Positions 1 through 9,312 of a stretch of 64,000 bases of DNA are shown here, one piece after another. This DNA comes from Paracoccus solventivorans (GTDB lineage Bacteria; Pseudomonadota; Alphaproteobacteria; Rhodobacterales; Rhodobacteraceae). The translations under genes and the position numbers were made by a program. The DNA lies in the NCBI RefSeq assembly GCF_900142875.1, contig NZ_FRCK01000002.1, positions 248,001 through 312,000 of the forward strand, written 5' to 3'. Within the stretch, counting starts at the first letter, position 1. Each line of letters begins with the position of its first letter. Under the pieces are notes generated by a model. That model was not told where the DNA came from. It saw only the letters and a program-made list of their open reading frames with translations, and ran no database searches.

Positions 1-239
1 ACCGCGCGTTCGGTCAGCCGCCGCATCCTTCCTTGCAGGCTGTCGTCCTCGACCATTTCCAGCCCGGCGCTGTCGATCACGACAAAGCGCAGATCGCCCA
101 GCCGTGCGTCGCCTTCGCGCAGGTCGCGGGTGACGCCGGGCTGGTCATCGACCAGCGCCAGCCGCTTGCCGACCAGGCGGTTGAACAGGGTGGACTTGCC
201 GACATTCGGGCGCCCGACGATGGCGAGGGTAAAGCTCAT
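1..239 (-). CDS. der: GTPase Der (EngA), N-terminal part
   Basis: N-terminal piece of the double-GTPase ribosome assembly factor Der; the rest lies beyond the left window edge. The protein starts [17 protein letters not shown], with the P-loop GRPNVGKS at residues 9–16, then switch I (PGVTRD) and a DSAG-type G3 motif. The ATG at 239–237 overlaps the stop of the upstream lipoprotein gene (TGATG), so the two are translationally linked. A der/bamB/TPR order is common in proteobacteria. The family acts in 50S subunit maturation. Only about 79 residues are visible. Confidence 0.93.
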   Translation of the reverse strand, partial: MSFTLAIVGRPNVGKSTLFNRLVGKRLALVDDQPGVTRDLREGDARLGDLRFVVIDSAGLEMVEDDSLQGRMRRLTERA

Positions 240-1573
240 CAGCGATAGGCGTGCAGATGGCCGTCCTGGCCGGTGACGTAAAGCGTGCCGCCCGACACGA
301 CCGGCGCGGTCGCCGCACCGCCGGGGATCGCCGCCTGCCCGACCAGCCCGCCCGAGCGCGGGTCGAAGGCGCGCAGATAGCCGTCGGACGAGGCGACGAA
401 CAGCCGCCCCCCTGCCAGCACCGGCCCGTAATGCGCATGGATCGCGGCCTGTTTCCTGGTCTTCTGCTCGACGAACAGCGGCAGGGGCGTGGCAAAGATG
501 CGCCCGCCGGTCTGCGCGTCCAGCCGCACCAGCTCGGCCTGGTCGTTCACCGCAAAGACCGAGCCGCCGGCCAGCACCACCGGGCTGTTGGCGCCGTCGC
601 GGCCCGACCACAGCACCGCGCCGCTGTCGCGGTCAAAGGCGTTGATCCGCCCCGAGGACGAGCCCGCCAGCACCACGTTCCCCGCAATCACCGGGTCGCC
701 GGTCAGGTCGCGGATAAAGGCGATGGCCCGGCCCAGCCGCGAGCCGGCGACCTGCGCGCTCCACCGTTCGGCGCCGGTGGCGGTGTCCACGGCCAGCAGC
801 TGCCCCGAGGCGAAGGGGAAGATCACCTGCCCACCTGCCACCGCCGGGGCCGAGACCCCGGTCACGCCCGAGGGCGCCGAGATGCCGGAAACCGTCCACA
901 GAACCTTGCCGTCCTCGGCCCGCACCGCCCAGCCGGTGGCGTTGCGCGCCGCGACATAGACCACCCCGCCCGCGGCCGTGGGGGCGCCGCCGATCGGCGC
1001 CTGCACGCGCTGGCGCCACAGCACCCGGCCGCTGGCCGCGTCCAGCGCCACCAGCTCGCCATAGCCGGTGGTCACGAAGACCCGGCCGGCTTCATAGGAA
1101 ATGCCGCCGCCCGACACCCCGTCGCCGCTTTCGGCCGCGGGGCGCAGATCGGCGATCCACGCGGTGCCGCCCGACAGCGCGGTGGCCACCACCTGCGCGC
1201 GGCTGTCCAGCGTGAAGACGCGCCCCCCCGCCACCACCGGGTCGGCGGTGATACGGTGGCGCTTGCCCGAGGGCTGGCCGATCGGCGCCGACCAGATCCG
1301 CTGCAGCCCGCCGCCCGCCAGCGCCGCGTGCGGCATCAGATGCGCCGCATTCGCCGCCCGCGTGGTCCATTCGGTCGAGACCGGCGCCGCTAGGTTCAGC
1401 GCGGTCGAGGTCACGCCCGGCTCGCCCAGCACCGCCGGGCCTTCGGCCGAGGCGATGTCGCGGGGGTCGAGCCGCTCGCCGGTCAGGATCACTTCGCGCG
1501 GGGCACAGGCCGACAGCGCGGCGACGGCGACCATGGGGGCGATCAGGGGCAGCAGCGCGTTCAGTCTGGACAT
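239..1573 (-). CDS. bamB: PQQ-repeat outer-membrane lipoprotein, BamB-like
   Basis: A 444-residue protein with a lipoprotein signal peptide: hydrophobic stretch at residues 7–20, lipobox LSAC, acylated Cys23. The rest is a repeated PQQ-type beta-propeller pattern (units such as [29 protein letters not shown]). BamB is the beta-propeller subunit of the BAM complex that inserts outer-membrane proteins. The position between der and a YfgM-like TPR gene is the usual place for bamB and supports the name. A different PQQ-repeat lipoprotein cannot be excluded. Its stop overlaps the der start. Confidence 0.82.
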   Translation of the reverse strand: MSRLNALLPLIAPMVAVAALSACAPREVILTGERLDPRDIASAEGPAVLGEPGVTSTALNLAAPVSTEWTTRAANAAHLMPHAALAGGGLQRIWSAPIGQPSGKRHRITADPVVAGGRVFTLDSRAQVVATALSGGTAWIADLRPAAESGDGVSGGGISYEAGRVFVTTGYGELVALDAASGRVLWRQRVQAPIGGAPTAAGGVVYVAARNATGWAVRAEDGKVLWTVSGISAPSGVTGVSAPAVAGGQVIFPFASGQLLAVDTATGAERWSAQVAGSRLGRAIAFIRDLTGDPVIAGNVVLAGSSSGRINAFDRDSGAVLWSGRDGANSPVVLAGGSVFAVNDQAELVRLDAQTGGRIFATPLPLFVEQKTRKQAAIHAHYGPVLAGGRLFVASSDGYLRAFDPRSGGLVGQAAIPGGAATAPVVSGGTLYVTGQDGHLHAYR

Positions 1574-1628
1574 CTGTGGCTCCGGTGCGGTGCAGGCGGT
1601 GGGTCGGCGGTCAGGGGTCGGCAGAGGC

Positions 1629-2357
1629 TCAGTCCTCGTCGGCGGGCTGGACCACCTCGGGGGCGAGCGTGGGGTCGGGGGCGGTCTGGCTGGCGGCCTC
1701 GGGGTCGGGGTCGGCGCCCAGCGTCACCAGATGGTCGGCCAGGCGCTGGCGCATCTGCGGGCTCAGCCCGTTCATCTTCTGGATCTGGCGGATCAGGGTG
1801 ACGGCATCCTGGCTGCGCCCGGCCCCCGACAGCGCCACGGCCTTGAGCTCGAGCGCGATCATCTCGAACGGGGCGCCGGGGGCCGACAGCCGCGACAGCG
1901 CCGCGTCGCGGGCGGCGGGGTCCATGTCGGGGCCCTGCGCGATCACCGATTTCAGCGCCGCGAGGTCGCGAATCACCACGTCGCCGCCGGCGGCGGTGGC
2001 GGCGGTGTCATAGCGCTGCGCGGCAGCGGCGATGTCGCCGGCCTCGACCAGCGCATTCCCGGCCAGGATGTCGCGCAGCACCGCCTGGCGCGGGTTGTCC
2101 GCCGCTACCGCGGCGATGGCGGCGGCGCGGGCGGCGGCATCCTCGCCCGCCGATTGCGCGGCCAGGATCGCATCGCCGAACGCCTGCGCCGAGGCGGTGT
2201 CGCGGGCGCGGTCGTATTCGCGCCACGCCGCGCCCCCCACCAGCGCCACCACCAGCAGCCCCGCGACCCAGCCATAGCGGCGCATCATCTGGAACAGCCG
2301 GTCCCGGCGCAGATCCTCGGTCACCTCGTCGATGAAATGGTCGTTCTGGTTCGCCAT
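1629..2357 (-). CDS. YfgM-like single-pass TPR protein
   Basis: Predicted 242-residue inner-membrane protein starting MANQNDHFIDEV. One membrane helix lies at about residues 28–44, with a basic flank (RRDRLFQMMRR) on the cytoplasmic side, followed by helical TPR-like repeats rich in Ala and an acidic Pro-rich tail. It matches the YfgM/TPR_21 architecture of periplasmic chaperone-type helpers encoded next to BamB. An open frame continues upstream, but the conserved start is the ATG at 2357. It is divergent from sodB and probably heads the cluster with bamB and der. Confidence 0.75.
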   Translation of the reverse strand: MANQNDHFIDEVTEDLRRDRLFQMMRRYGWVAGLLVVALVGGAAWREYDRARDTASAQAFGDAILAAQSAGEDAAARAAAIAAVAADNPRQAVLRDILAGNALVEAGDIAAAAQRYDTAATAAGGDVVIRDLAALKSVIAQGPDMDPAARDAALSRLSAPGAPFEMIALELKAVALSGAGRSQDAVTLIRQIQKMNGLSPQMRQRLADHLVTLGADPDPEAASQTAPDPTLAPEVVQPADED

Positions 2358-2600
2358 GAAGGGTCCGCGCCTGCCTTGATCCGGTTTTTGCCCTTCTACA
2401 CATGCGGCCGGGGGTTTGCCAACGCCCGCGCGGCAGTACCGGCAGCAGCACCGGCACCGGCAGGGCGGCGCGCGGGGCAGCAGGCAGGCCGGTGGAACCC
2501 TATCCGCTTGACCCGCGTTCGGCCGGCAGCGAGACTGCCCGCCGGCTGGACGAGCCACGCTCTAGGCTCTGCCCGAAACCCATTGAAAGGATTGAGACCC

Positions 2601-3200
2601 ATGGCTTTCACTTTGCCCGATCTGCCCTATGCCCACGACGCTCTGGCCGGCGGCGGCATGTCGCGGGAAACCCTGGAATACCACCATGACAAGCACCACA
2701 AGGCCTATGTCGACAAGCTCAACGAGCTGATCGCCGGGACCGAGTGGGAAAACGCCTCGCTCGAAGACATCGTGCGCGGCAACTACAAGGACGGCGCGGT
2801 CGCCCAGAACGGCATCTTCAACAACGCCAGCCAGCACTGGAACCACGCGCAGTTCTGGGAAATGATGACCCCCACCCCCGGCGCCATCCCCGGAGAGCTG
2901 GAAAAGGCACTGACCGAAAGCTTTGGCTCGGTCGACGACTTCAAGAAGAAATTCGCCGAGGCCGGCGCCGGCCAGTTCGGCTCGGGCTGGGCCTGGCTGG
3001 TCAAGGACCAGGACGGCAGCCTGAAGGTCACCAAGACCGAGAACGGTGTGAACCCGCTGTGCTTCGGCCAGACCGCGCTGCTGGGCTGCGACGTGTGGGA
3101 GCACAGCTACTACATCGACTTCCGCAACGCCCGCCCGAAATACCTGGAGAACTTTCTGGGCAAGCTGGTGAACTGGGAAAACGTCGCCGCGCGGATGTGA
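2601..3200 (+). CDS. sodB: Superoxide dismutase, iron type
   Basis: Cytosolic enzyme converting superoxide to O2 and H2O2. At 199 residues it has the usual family length. Metal ligands are His28, His82 (in QHWNH), Asp164 and His168 (DVWEH). Gln78 sits at the place of the E. coli FeSOD active-site Gln69, favouring the Fe type, although FGSGWAWL also resembles MnSOD, so a cambialistic enzyme is possible. The start ATG at 2601 follows an AAAGGA Shine-Dalgarno. A much longer in-frame reading upstream is only high-GC read-through. A strong hairpin terminator follows. Confidence 0.97.
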   Translation: MAFTLPDLPYAHDALAGGGMSRETLEYHHDKHHKAYVDKLNELIAGTEWENASLEDIVRGNYKDGAVAQNGIFNNASQHWNHAQFWEMMTPTPGAIPGELEKALTESFGSVDDFKKKFAEAGAGQFGSGWAWLVKDQDGSLKVTKTENGVNPLCFGQTALLGCDVWEHSYYIDFRNARPKYLENFLGKLVNWENVAARM

Positions 3201-3228
3201 TCGCGCGGGATTGAAGACGTGATTGCGA

Positions 3229-3260
3229 GGGCCCGCCGCGACCGGCGGGCCCTTTGCTTT
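3229..3260 (+). terminator. Rho-independent terminator of sodB
   Basis: A perfect 9-bp stem GGGCCCGCC (3229–3237) pairs with GGCGGGCCC (3244–3252) across the loop GCGACC, followed by TTTGCTTT. It lies 29 bases after the sodB stop. Confidence 0.9.
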
Positions 3261-3290
3261 CGGCGCCGCCGGAGCGGGGGTTTCCACCCC

Positions 3291-3308
3291 ATCGTCGTAT
3301 ACGACGAT
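3291..3308. other. 18-bp perfect palindrome
   Basis: ATCGTCGTATACGACGAT is its own reverse complement without a spacer. It sits between the convergent sodB and 3420 genes, directly before a divergent copy of the GGATAT intergenic repeat (3309–3340, ending in caccaaagacga). A regulator site at a convergent gap would be unusual; it may be part of the repeat element or a cruciform/terminator arm. Confidence 0.6.
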
Positions 3309-3419
3309 CCCCGGAGGATATCTTGGCACCAAAGACGATCGGGAGGGGCGCCGGATCCGCACTGGCCCCGCCAGCGGCGGTGCGGGGCCAGGAGGCTGCG
3401 GCAGCGCCCCGACCCGGGA

Positions 3420-3692
3420 TCACTCCGCCGGAGCAGGGGCGGCAGGGGCGGGCTCGACCGGCACGACGGCGGGGGGCACCTCGGTGCCTTCCGGGGCGCC
3501 GGGGCGCAGCCCGTCGCCGGTGACGCCGGCCGGGGCGCCCTCGATGCCCAGCGCGGCCGGGCTGTCGGGGGTCGGCACCGGCCTCTGGATCGGGACGAGC
3601 ATGAAGAACAGCACCGCGGCCAGGATGACGGCGGCAACGCCGAGAATGAGGGGCCAGATGCCGATGCCGGAAGTTTCGCGGGGTAAAGCCAT
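3420..3692 (-). CDS. Small single-pass membrane protein, Pro/Ala-rich tail
   Basis: 90 residues from the ATG at 3692, which is preceded by an AAAGG Shine-Dalgarno. A single transmembrane helix spans about residues 12–33 (WPLILGVAAVILAAVLFFML), followed by a Pro/Ala/Glu-rich extracytoplasmic or cytoplasmic tail of about 55 residues. No catalytic motif is visible and I do not recognise the family. The neighbouring gene at 3829 has the same plan (short head, one helix, low-complexity tail), suggesting a related pair. Confidence 0.7.
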   Translation of the reverse strand: MALPRETSGIGIWPLILGVAAVILAAVLFFMLVPIQRPVPTPDSPAALGIEGAPAGVTGDGLRPGAPEGTEVPPAVVPVEPAPAAPAPAE

Positions 3693-3828
3693 TGGAAGCA
3701 CCTTTGGAACAGATCCGTGCCCGCGCCGGATCGTCCGGTGCGGGCCACCGTGGGACTGTCCCAACGCCGCGACCCGCGCCGCGGTTTCGGCTCGCATCGC
3801 GGGGGCGTTGCCGCCCCCGCGCCGGGAA

Positions 3829-4170
3829 TCAGTTGCCGGTGGTCTCGGCGTCGGCTGCCGGCTCGACCTCGACCGCCGGGGTCTCTGCCTCGGCGGCATC
3901 GTCGGCCGCGTCGTCGGCAACGTCGGCAGCGTCGTCAGCGTCATCGGCCGCGTCGTCCGTCACAGGCTCGACGGTGACGGGCGCGGCGGCCGGGGCGTCG
4001 GCGGCAGGCGCCTCTACGGCAGGGGCTTCCACGACCGGGGCGGTCTCGACCGAGACATCGCCCGCCGGGGTCGGTGCATCCGAACCGAAATACCAGAAGG
4101 CCGCCGCCGCCGCGACGACCACCGCGCCGACGATGTACCACAGGTTCTTGCTTTCGTTGGTCGAGGCCAT
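3829..4170 (-). CDS. Small single-pass membrane protein, acidic low-complexity tail
   Basis: 113 residues: a polar head (MASTNESKN), one membrane helix at about residues 10–28, then a long tail built from Ala, Asp, Glu, Pro and Val with repeated DDAAD units. It is strongly acidic. No domain is recognised. It is transcribed in the same direction as the 3420 gene, 136 bases upstream of it. Codon use follows the surrounding GC-rich pattern, and the membrane helix argues for a real protein rather than a compositional shadow. Confidence 0.68.
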   Translation of the reverse strand: MASTNESKNLWYIVGAVVVAAAAAFWYFGSDAPTPAGDVSVETAPVVEAPAVEAPAADAPAAAPVTVEPVTDDAADDADDAADVADDAADDAAEAETPAVEVEPAADAETTGN

Positions 4171-4383
4171 TTCAATTACTCCGTTGATATGGCCCGACTC
4201 ATACGCTGCGGCGCAGCAATATCAAGCGCCATCAGCGCGATAGTCGCCGCGCTGCGGTTTTTCACCGCGGAAACCGCCCGCACCCGGCCCGGCCCCACGC
4301 GCGCGTGAACTGCCTGCGGCCTCGCGGCGCTTTCGCCCGGCGGCGAAACTGCCTATCACCCCGGGGACACAAGCGAGGCGGCG

Positions 4384-5688
4384 ATGTTCTGGATCATTTC
4401 GGCGGCAATGACCTTGGTGGTGGCGGGGGCGATCCTGCGGCCGTTCCTGCGTGGCGGACAGGCCCGGGCCATTCCCGCCGCCGCCTATGACCTGGGGGTC
4501 TATCGCGATCAGCTGCGCGAGGTCGACCGCGACGTGAAGCGCGGCGTGCTGACCGAGGCCGAGGCCGGGCGGCTGCGCACCGAGATCGGGCGCAAGATCC
4601 TCGACGCCGACCGGGCGCTGAGCCGCCATGCGGCGGGCGACGGCCCGGCGGCGCGGCCGTGGCTGGCGGTGGCGCTGCTGGTGCTGGCGGTGGCCGCCAG
4701 CGCCGCGGTCTACTGGCGCGAGGGCAGCCCGCGGATGCCGGACGTGCCGTTGAAGGGCCGCATCGCCGCCGCCGACGCAAGGCTTGCCGCCCTGCCCGCG
4801 CAGGCCGAGCTGGAAGCGCGGGCCCCCGTGCGCGAGCCGCCGGTCGCCGACCCCGAATATGCGCAGCTGATCGAGAAGCTGCGCGAGGCCGTGGCGCGCA
4901 ACCCCGACGACCAGCAGGGGCTGGAGCTGCTGGCCGAGCACGAGGCGCGGCTGGGCAACATCGCCGCCGCGACCGAGGCGCAGACCCGGCTGATCGCCCT
5001 GCGCGGCGACGCGGCCGAGCCCTTCGACCACGCACGGCTGGCGCTGCTGCGGGTCGAGGCGGCGGGGGGCGTGGTCTCGGCCGAGGCCGCCGCCGAGGTG
5101 GCGACCGCGCTGCGCCTGGACCCGCGGCTGCCGCAGGCCCGCTATCTGCAGGGGCTGGCCTATGCGCAGAACGACCGGCCTGACCTGGCCTTCGAGCTGT
5201 GGCGCGACCTGCTGGAAACCTCGCCCCCCGGCGCGCCCTGGAGCCTGACCATCCGCCAGCTGATCCCCGAGCTGGCCTGGTTCGCCGGCCATCCCGAATA
5301 CCGCCCGCCGGAAGCGGCCGCGCCGGGGATGCCCGCCCTGCCCGGCCCCGATGCCGACGCCATGGCCGCCGCCGGCGAGATGAGCGCCGAGGAACGCGAG
5401 CAGATGGTCCGCGGCATGGTCGCCAACCTGGAAACCCGGCTGGCGACCGAGGGCGGCACCCCCGAGGAATGGGCGCGGCTGATCACCTCGCTGGTGCGGA
5501 TCGGCGACGTTTCCCATGCGCAGGAGATCCTGGCCGAGGCACGGGCGCGCTTCGGCGCCACCCCGGAAGCCGCCGCGGTGATCGAGGCCGCCGCGGCCGA
5601 GGTCGGGCTGGACGGCAACGCCGAGGCGGGCGCAGACGCCGGACCAGCGGCCGCACCCACCCCCGCCGCCGCGGCGGCAGCCGAATGA
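4384..5688 (+). CDS. ccmI: c-type cytochrome biogenesis protein CcmI (CycH)
   Basis: 434 residues. The N-terminus [18 protein letters not shown] is the first membrane helix, followed by the typical CcmI segment [22 protein letters not shown], a second helix at about residues 94–113, and a periplasmic TPR region with [16 protein letters not shown]. CcmI presents apocytochrome c to the CcmFH haem lyase. The Ala/Pro-rich C-terminus ends in a stop that overlaps the ruvX start (AATGA). It stands apart from other ccm genes here, next to ruvX. Confidence 0.93.
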   Translation: MFWIISAAMTLVVAGAILRPFLRGGQARAIPAAAYDLGVYRDQLREVDRDVKRGVLTEAEAGRLRTEIGRKILDADRALSRHAAGDGPAARPWLAVALLVLAVAASAAVYWREGSPRMPDVPLKGRIAAADARLAALPAQAELEARAPVREPPVADPEYAQLIEKLREAVARNPDDQQGLELLAEHEARLGNIAAATEAQTRLIALRGDAAEPFDHARLALLRVEAAGGVVSAEAAAEVATALRLDPRLPQARYLQGLAYAQNDRPDLAFELWRDLLETSPPGAPWSLTIRQLIPELAWFAGHPEYRPPEAAAPGMPALPGPDADAMAAAGEMSAEEREQMVRGMVANLETRLATEGGTPEEWARLITSLVRIGDVSHAQEILAEARARFGATPEAAAVIEAAAAEVGLDGNAEAGADAGPAAAPTPAAAAAAE

Positions 5689-6152
5689 TCTGCGAGCGGA
5701 TCGAGGATTTCGCCGCCGCCCTGCCCCGCACCGGCGCCATCGCCGGGCTGGACCTGGGGACCAAGACCATCGGCGTGGCGGTCAGCGACGGGCTGCGCAG
5801 CGTCGCCTCGCCGCTGACGGTGATCCGGCGGCAGAAATTCACCCTGGACGCCGCCGAGCTGCTGCGCATCGCCGCCGAGCGCGGGCTGGCCGGGCTGGTG
5901 CTGGGCCTGCCGCGCAACATGGACGGCACCGAAGGTGCGCGCGCGCAATCCACCCGCGCCTTTGCCCGCAACCTGGAACGGCTGACCCCCCTGCCGCTGG
6001 CGTTCTGGGACGAGCGCCTGTCCACCGTCGCCGCCGAACGCGCCCTGCTCGAGGCCGACGCCTCGCGCCGCAAGCGCGCCGAGGTGATCGATCAGGTGGC
6101 CGCCGCCTATATCCTGCAAGGCGCGCTGGACCGGCTGGGCTATCTGGAATGA
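5685..6152 (+). CDS. ruvX: Putative pre-16S rRNA nuclease / Holliday-junction resolvase RuvX (YqgF)
   Basis: 155 residues with the RNase H fold signature [13 protein letters not shown] (acidic Asp23), [11 protein letters not shown], the WDERLST motif and the terminal acidic [12 protein letters not shown] helix. The family processes the 5' end of 16S rRNA and was also proposed as a resolvase. The start ATG at 5685 overlaps the ccmI stop by 4 bases, and its own stop overlaps the following DUF1289 gene, so the three form one operon. Confidence 0.95.
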   Translation: MICERIEDFAAALPRTGAIAGLDLGTKTIGVAVSDGLRSVASPLTVIRRQKFTLDAAELLRIAAERGLAGLVLGLPRNMDGTEGARAQSTRAFARNLERLTPLPLAFWDERLSTVAAERALLEADASRRKRAEVIDQVAAAYILQGALDRLGYLE

Positions 6153-6310
6153 GCGTCGAAAGCCCCTGCCTCAACATCTGCACGCTCGACCGCGACACGA
6201 GGATCTGCACCGCCTGCCTGCGCACGCTGGAGGAAATCGGCGGCTGGAGCCGGATGAGCGACGCCGAAAAACGCCGCGTGCTGGACCGCATCGCTGCGGA
6301 AGCTCGCTGA
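6149..6310 (+). CDS. DUF1289 small cysteine protein
   Basis: A 53-residue gene starting in the ruvX stop (GAATGAG). The sequence [16 protein letters not shown] contains a Cys-x3-Cys pair, followed by ICTACLRT (Cys-x2-Cys) and the conserved [12 protein letters not shown] segment of DUF1289. The four cysteines suggest a metal or Fe–S site; the function is unknown. A hairpin repeat begins about 20 bases after the stop. Confidence 0.9.
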   Translation: MSVESPCLNICTLDRDTRICTACLRTLEEIGGWSRMSDAEKRRVLDRIAAEAR

Positions 6311-6758
6311 GCCCGCACGCGCTGCCGCAAGCGGGGGCCAGCCCCCGCACCCCCGGGATATTTCAGAACCGCCCGAAGATCAGGCGACGCGCTGCTGCGT
6401 TCCTCGCTGAAAGCACTCCTCGGGCTGTTTTCCAGCCGTGCCCCAGCCGGGATATTCCAGAAGATGAATTGGTTGGGACGCGGCGCGGCGCTCTCTCCTT
6501 CGGACGGTTCTTGAATATCCCGGGCTTCCGAGCCCGGAAAATGGTCCGGTGGATAATTTTCAGCGAGGAAGGCCGCGGCCCGGGGCAGAGCCCGGTCCGA
6601 GCGCCCGGAACAGCAAGCGGATCAGGACGCGGCCCCCGAGCCTGTCTCCCGGATGGTCCGGCTGACCGTTCAGCGAACGATGCCGCCGCAGCGCCCCGCG
6701 CGGTGCACGCGGGCCACTGCGGCTTGCAGGCAAGGCGAAACTCTGGCACGGCCGGGGC
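6311..6758. repeat. Intergenic repeat cluster between DUF1289 gene and zapE
   Basis: No gene is seen here. Right after the upstream gene is a GCGGGGGC/GCCCCCGC hairpin (6331–6348) leading into CCCGGGATATTT (6352–6363). A second reverse-oriented core is at 6448–6456 and a forward one (GAATATCCCGGGCTTCCGAG) at 6513–6532. Then comes a block with GGTCCGGTGG and TTTTCAGCGAGGAAG that also occurs near 44.6 and 49.5–49.9 kb. Confidence 0.8.
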
Positions 6759-7901
6759 ATGGCCGATCCCGTCTCGCACCCCGTCACCGCGGCTTATGAC
6801 CGCATCGTCGCCGAAGGGCGGATCAAGGACGACGCTGCCCAGCGCGCGGTGCTGCCGGCGCTCGACCGGCTGGTCGCGGCAGTGGCGCGCGCGCCGGCGG
6901 CCAGCAAGCCCGGGGGACTTCTGGGCCGCATCTTCGGCGCGGCGGCCAAGCCTCCGCCCGGGCCGGTGGCGCGCGGGGTTTATCTCTGGGGGGGCGTCGG
7001 GCGCGGCAAGTCGATGCTGATGGACCTGGTGGTCGGCGCCGCCCCCATAGCGGAAAAGCGCCGGGTGCATTTCCACGAGTTCATGCAAGAGGTCCAGGCC
7101 GGGCTCAACGACGCCCGCCTGCGCGGCGACGCCGATGCGGTGCGGCCGGTGGCCGAGTCCATCGCCGCCTCGACCCGGCTTTTGTGCTTCGACGAGATGC
7201 AGATCACCGACATCGCCGATGCGATGATCGTCGGGCGGCTGTTCCAGCTGCTGTTCGAGAAAGGGGTGACGGTGGTCACCACCTCGAACCGGGTGCCCGA
7301 GGACCTGTACAAGAACGGCCTCAACCGCCAGCTTTTCCTGCCCTTCATCGCGCTGATCCGGGAACGGATGCAGGTGATCCGGCTCGATTCCGACCGCGAC
7401 CACCGGCAGGGCCGGGCCGCAGGCGGGCAGGTCTGGTTCACGCCCGAGGACGGCAACCGCCGCGCCACGCTGGACGAGATCTGGGACGAGCTGACCGGCG
7501 CCGCCCCTGCCTGCCCGCGCGCGCTGGAGCTCAAGGGCCGCAGCGTCACCATTCCGGCCGCGCATGAACGGGTGGCGCGGGCGGATTTCTATGACCTCTG
7601 CGGGCGGCCGCTGGGACCGGCGGATTACCTGGCCATCGCCGAGGCGTTCGATGCGCTGATCATCGACGACATTCCCTGGCTTGGCCCGGGGAACTACGAC
7701 ATGGCGAAACGTTTCGTCACCCTGATCGACGCGCTGTATGAGGCCAAGGTCAAGCTTTTCGCCTCGGCCGCCGCCGAGCCCGAGCGGCTCTACCCCGAGG
7801 GCCGCGGCGCCTTCGAGTTCGAGCGCACCGCCAGCCGCCTGAACGAGATGCAGGCCGCCGACTGGGCCTCGGATCGCGCTACTGGCGAAACCGCGCCCTA
7901 A
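6759..7901 (+). CDS. zapE: Cell division protein ZapE / AFG1-like ATPase
   Basis: 380 residues. Walker A GGVGRGKS is at residues 78–85, Walker B LLCFDEMQI follows near residue 148, and the arginine-finger region is TTSNRVPEDLYKNGLNR. The family ATPase interacts with FtsZ and is induced by low oxygen or stress in E. coli; alphaproteobacterial and mitochondrial AFG1 also take part in protein quality control. Translation starts at ATG 6759. The C-terminal codons (GETAP, stop) lie within the tandemly duplicated segment that also carries a folC relic. Confidence 0.92.
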   Translation: MADPVSHPVTAAYDRIVAEGRIKDDAAQRAVLPALDRLVAAVARAPAASKPGGLLGRIFGAAAKPPPGPVARGVYLWGGVGRGKSMLMDLVVGAAPIAEKRRVHFHEFMQEVQAGLNDARLRGDADAVRPVAESIAASTRLLCFDEMQITDIADAMIVGRLFQLLFEKGVTVVTTSNRVPEDLYKNGLNRQLFLPFIALIRERMQVIRLDSDRDHRQGRAAGGQVWFTPEDGNRRATLDEIWDELTGAAPACPRALELKGRSVTIPAAHERVARADFYDLCGRPLGPADYLAIAEAFDALIIDDIPWLGPGNYDMAKRFVTLIDALYEAKVKLFASAAAEPERLYPEGRGAFEFERTASRLNEMQAADWASDRATGETAP

Positions 7902-8014
7902 CCGTTCTCACGCAGCCGCCCCGCCGGATGGGCCGCGGCCAGCGCCGCGACCGCCTGCGCCAGATCTGGCGCGGTGCTGGCGGGAATGCCGGCCTTGCGG
8001 GCAAAACCGGCCAT
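7886..8014 (-). pseudogene. Duplicated 3'-terminal relic of folC
   Basis: Read on the minus strand this encodes FARKAGIPASTAPDLAQAV, then AALAAAHPAGRLRENG and a stop. The genuine folC end reads FARDAGIPASTAPDVAQAV, AALAAAHPGARL, then a 13-residue stretch missing here, then LRENG. Both copies carry the same flank, CGAAACCGCGCCCTA, at 7886–7900 and 8034–8048 (offset 148). The relic lacks 39 bp relative to folC. It is a tandem duplication of the folC 3' end joined to the zapE 3' end, followed by deletion and drift. No start or catalytic part is present. Confidence 0.88.
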
Positions 8015-8045
8015 GTCCCTGGATCGTTACAGACGAAACCGCGCC

Positions 8046-9311
8046 CTAGCCGTTTTCGCGCAGCACACGCCCGGCCAGATACAGCGAGCCGCAGATCAGC
8101 AGCCGCGCCCCCGGATGGGCCGCGGCCAGCGCCGCAACCGCCTGCGCCACATCGGGCGCGGTGCTGGCGGGGATGCCGGCATCGCGGGCAAAAGCGGCGG
8201 TGTCGTCGGCCGAGAGCGTCGCGGCCTCGCCCGCGATGCTGACCGCGGTCAGGGTTTCCACCTGCGGCGCCAGCGCGCGCAGATAGCCGCCGACGTCCTT
8301 GGTGTTCAGCATCCCGCAGATCAGATGCGTGGGCCGCGGCGGCAGTTCGGCCAGCGTCGAGGCGACCGCCTGCCCTCCGGCCGGGTTGTGGCCGCCGTCG
8401 AGCCACAGCTCGCAGCCCGCCGCCACCAGCGGCCCTTGGCGCAGCCGCTGCATCCGCGCGGGCCATTCGACCCCGGTCATCGCCGCTGCGGCCTCGGCCT
8501 GGCCGAAGCCCAGCTCGCGCAGCGCCGCCACCGCGGTGCCGGCGTTGCCGGTCTGGAACGGCCCCGGCAACGCCGGCAGCGGCAGGTCCAGCAGCCCGCG
8601 CTCGTCCTGGAACACCAGCGCCTGACCCTCGCGCGCGATGGTCCAGTGCTGGCCGGCAACCGACAGCGGGCAGCCCAGCCGGGCGGCGCGCGCCTCGATC
8701 ACCTCCAGCGCCGCATCCTCTTGCCGGGCCACCACGCAGGGCACCCCGCGCTTGAGGATACCGGCTTTCTCGCCGGCGATCTCGGGCAGGGTCTCGCCCA
8801 GATATTGCGTGTGGTCGATGCTGATCGGGGTGAGAACCGTCAGCCGCGGCCGCGCCACCACATTGGTCGCATCCAGCCGCCCGCCAAGCCCGACCTCGAG
8901 CAGGGTGAAATCCGCAGGCACCCGCGAGAACGCCAGGAATGCGGCGGCGGTGGTCACCTCGAAAAACGTGATCGGACGGCCGGCGTTGACCGATTCGACC
9001 TCGGCCAGCGTCGCGGCCAGCATGTCGTCGGGGATCAGTGCGCCTGCCAGGCGGATGCGTTCATTGAACCAGGCCAGATGTGGCGAGGTATAGGCGTGGA
9101 CCCGCAGCCCCGCCGCTTCCAGCCCCGCCCGGATGAAGGCCTGGGTCGAGCCCTTGCCGTTCGTCCCCGCCACATGGATCACCGACGGCAGTCGGTCCTG
9201 CGGGTCGCCCAGATCGGACAGCAGCCGCTGCACCCGGTCCAGCGACAGGTCGATCACCTTGGGATGCAGCGCGGTCAGGCGCTGCAGGATCGCATCGACG
9301 GCGGCGGTCAA
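8046..9311 (-). CDS. folC: Bifunctional folylpolyglutamate / dihydrofolate synthase
   Basis: 421 residues. It adds glutamate to dihydropteroate and to folates with ATP. The P-loop HVAGTNGKGST is at residues 47–57, followed by TSPHLAWFNERIR, the DATN motif (GGRLDATNVV) and WLDGGHNPAG. The start is TTG at 9311, one base after the accD stop (TGAGTTG), indicating translational coupling. The accD–folC order is common in proteobacteria. The 3' end is duplicated downstream. Confidence 0.95.
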   Translation of the reverse strand: MTAAVDAILQRLTALHPKVIDLSLDRVQRLLSDLGDPQDRLPSVIHVAGTNGKGSTQAFIRAGLEAAGLRVHAYTSPHLAWFNERIRLAGALIPDDMLAATLAEVESVNAGRPITFFEVTTAAAFLAFSRVPADFTLLEVGLGGRLDATNVVARPRLTVLTPISIDHTQYLGETLPEIAGEKAGILKRGVPCVVARQEDAALEVIEARAARLGCPLSVAGQHWTIAREGQALVFQDERGLLDLPLPALPGPFQTGNAGTAVAALRELGFGQAEAAAAMTGVEWPARMQRLRQGPLVAAGCELWLDGGHNPAGGQAVASTLAELPPRPTHLICGMLNTKDVGGYLRALAPQVETLTAVSIAGEAATLSADDTAAFARDAGIPASTAPDVAQAVAALAAAHPGARLLICGSLYLAGRVLRENG

Positions 9312-9312
9312 C

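Noticed and set aside
1101-2600. Long plus-strand open frame running into sodB
   Set aside because: The 500 residues before the sodB start are antisense to the lipoprotein and TPR genes and have no homology; a GC-rich shadow.
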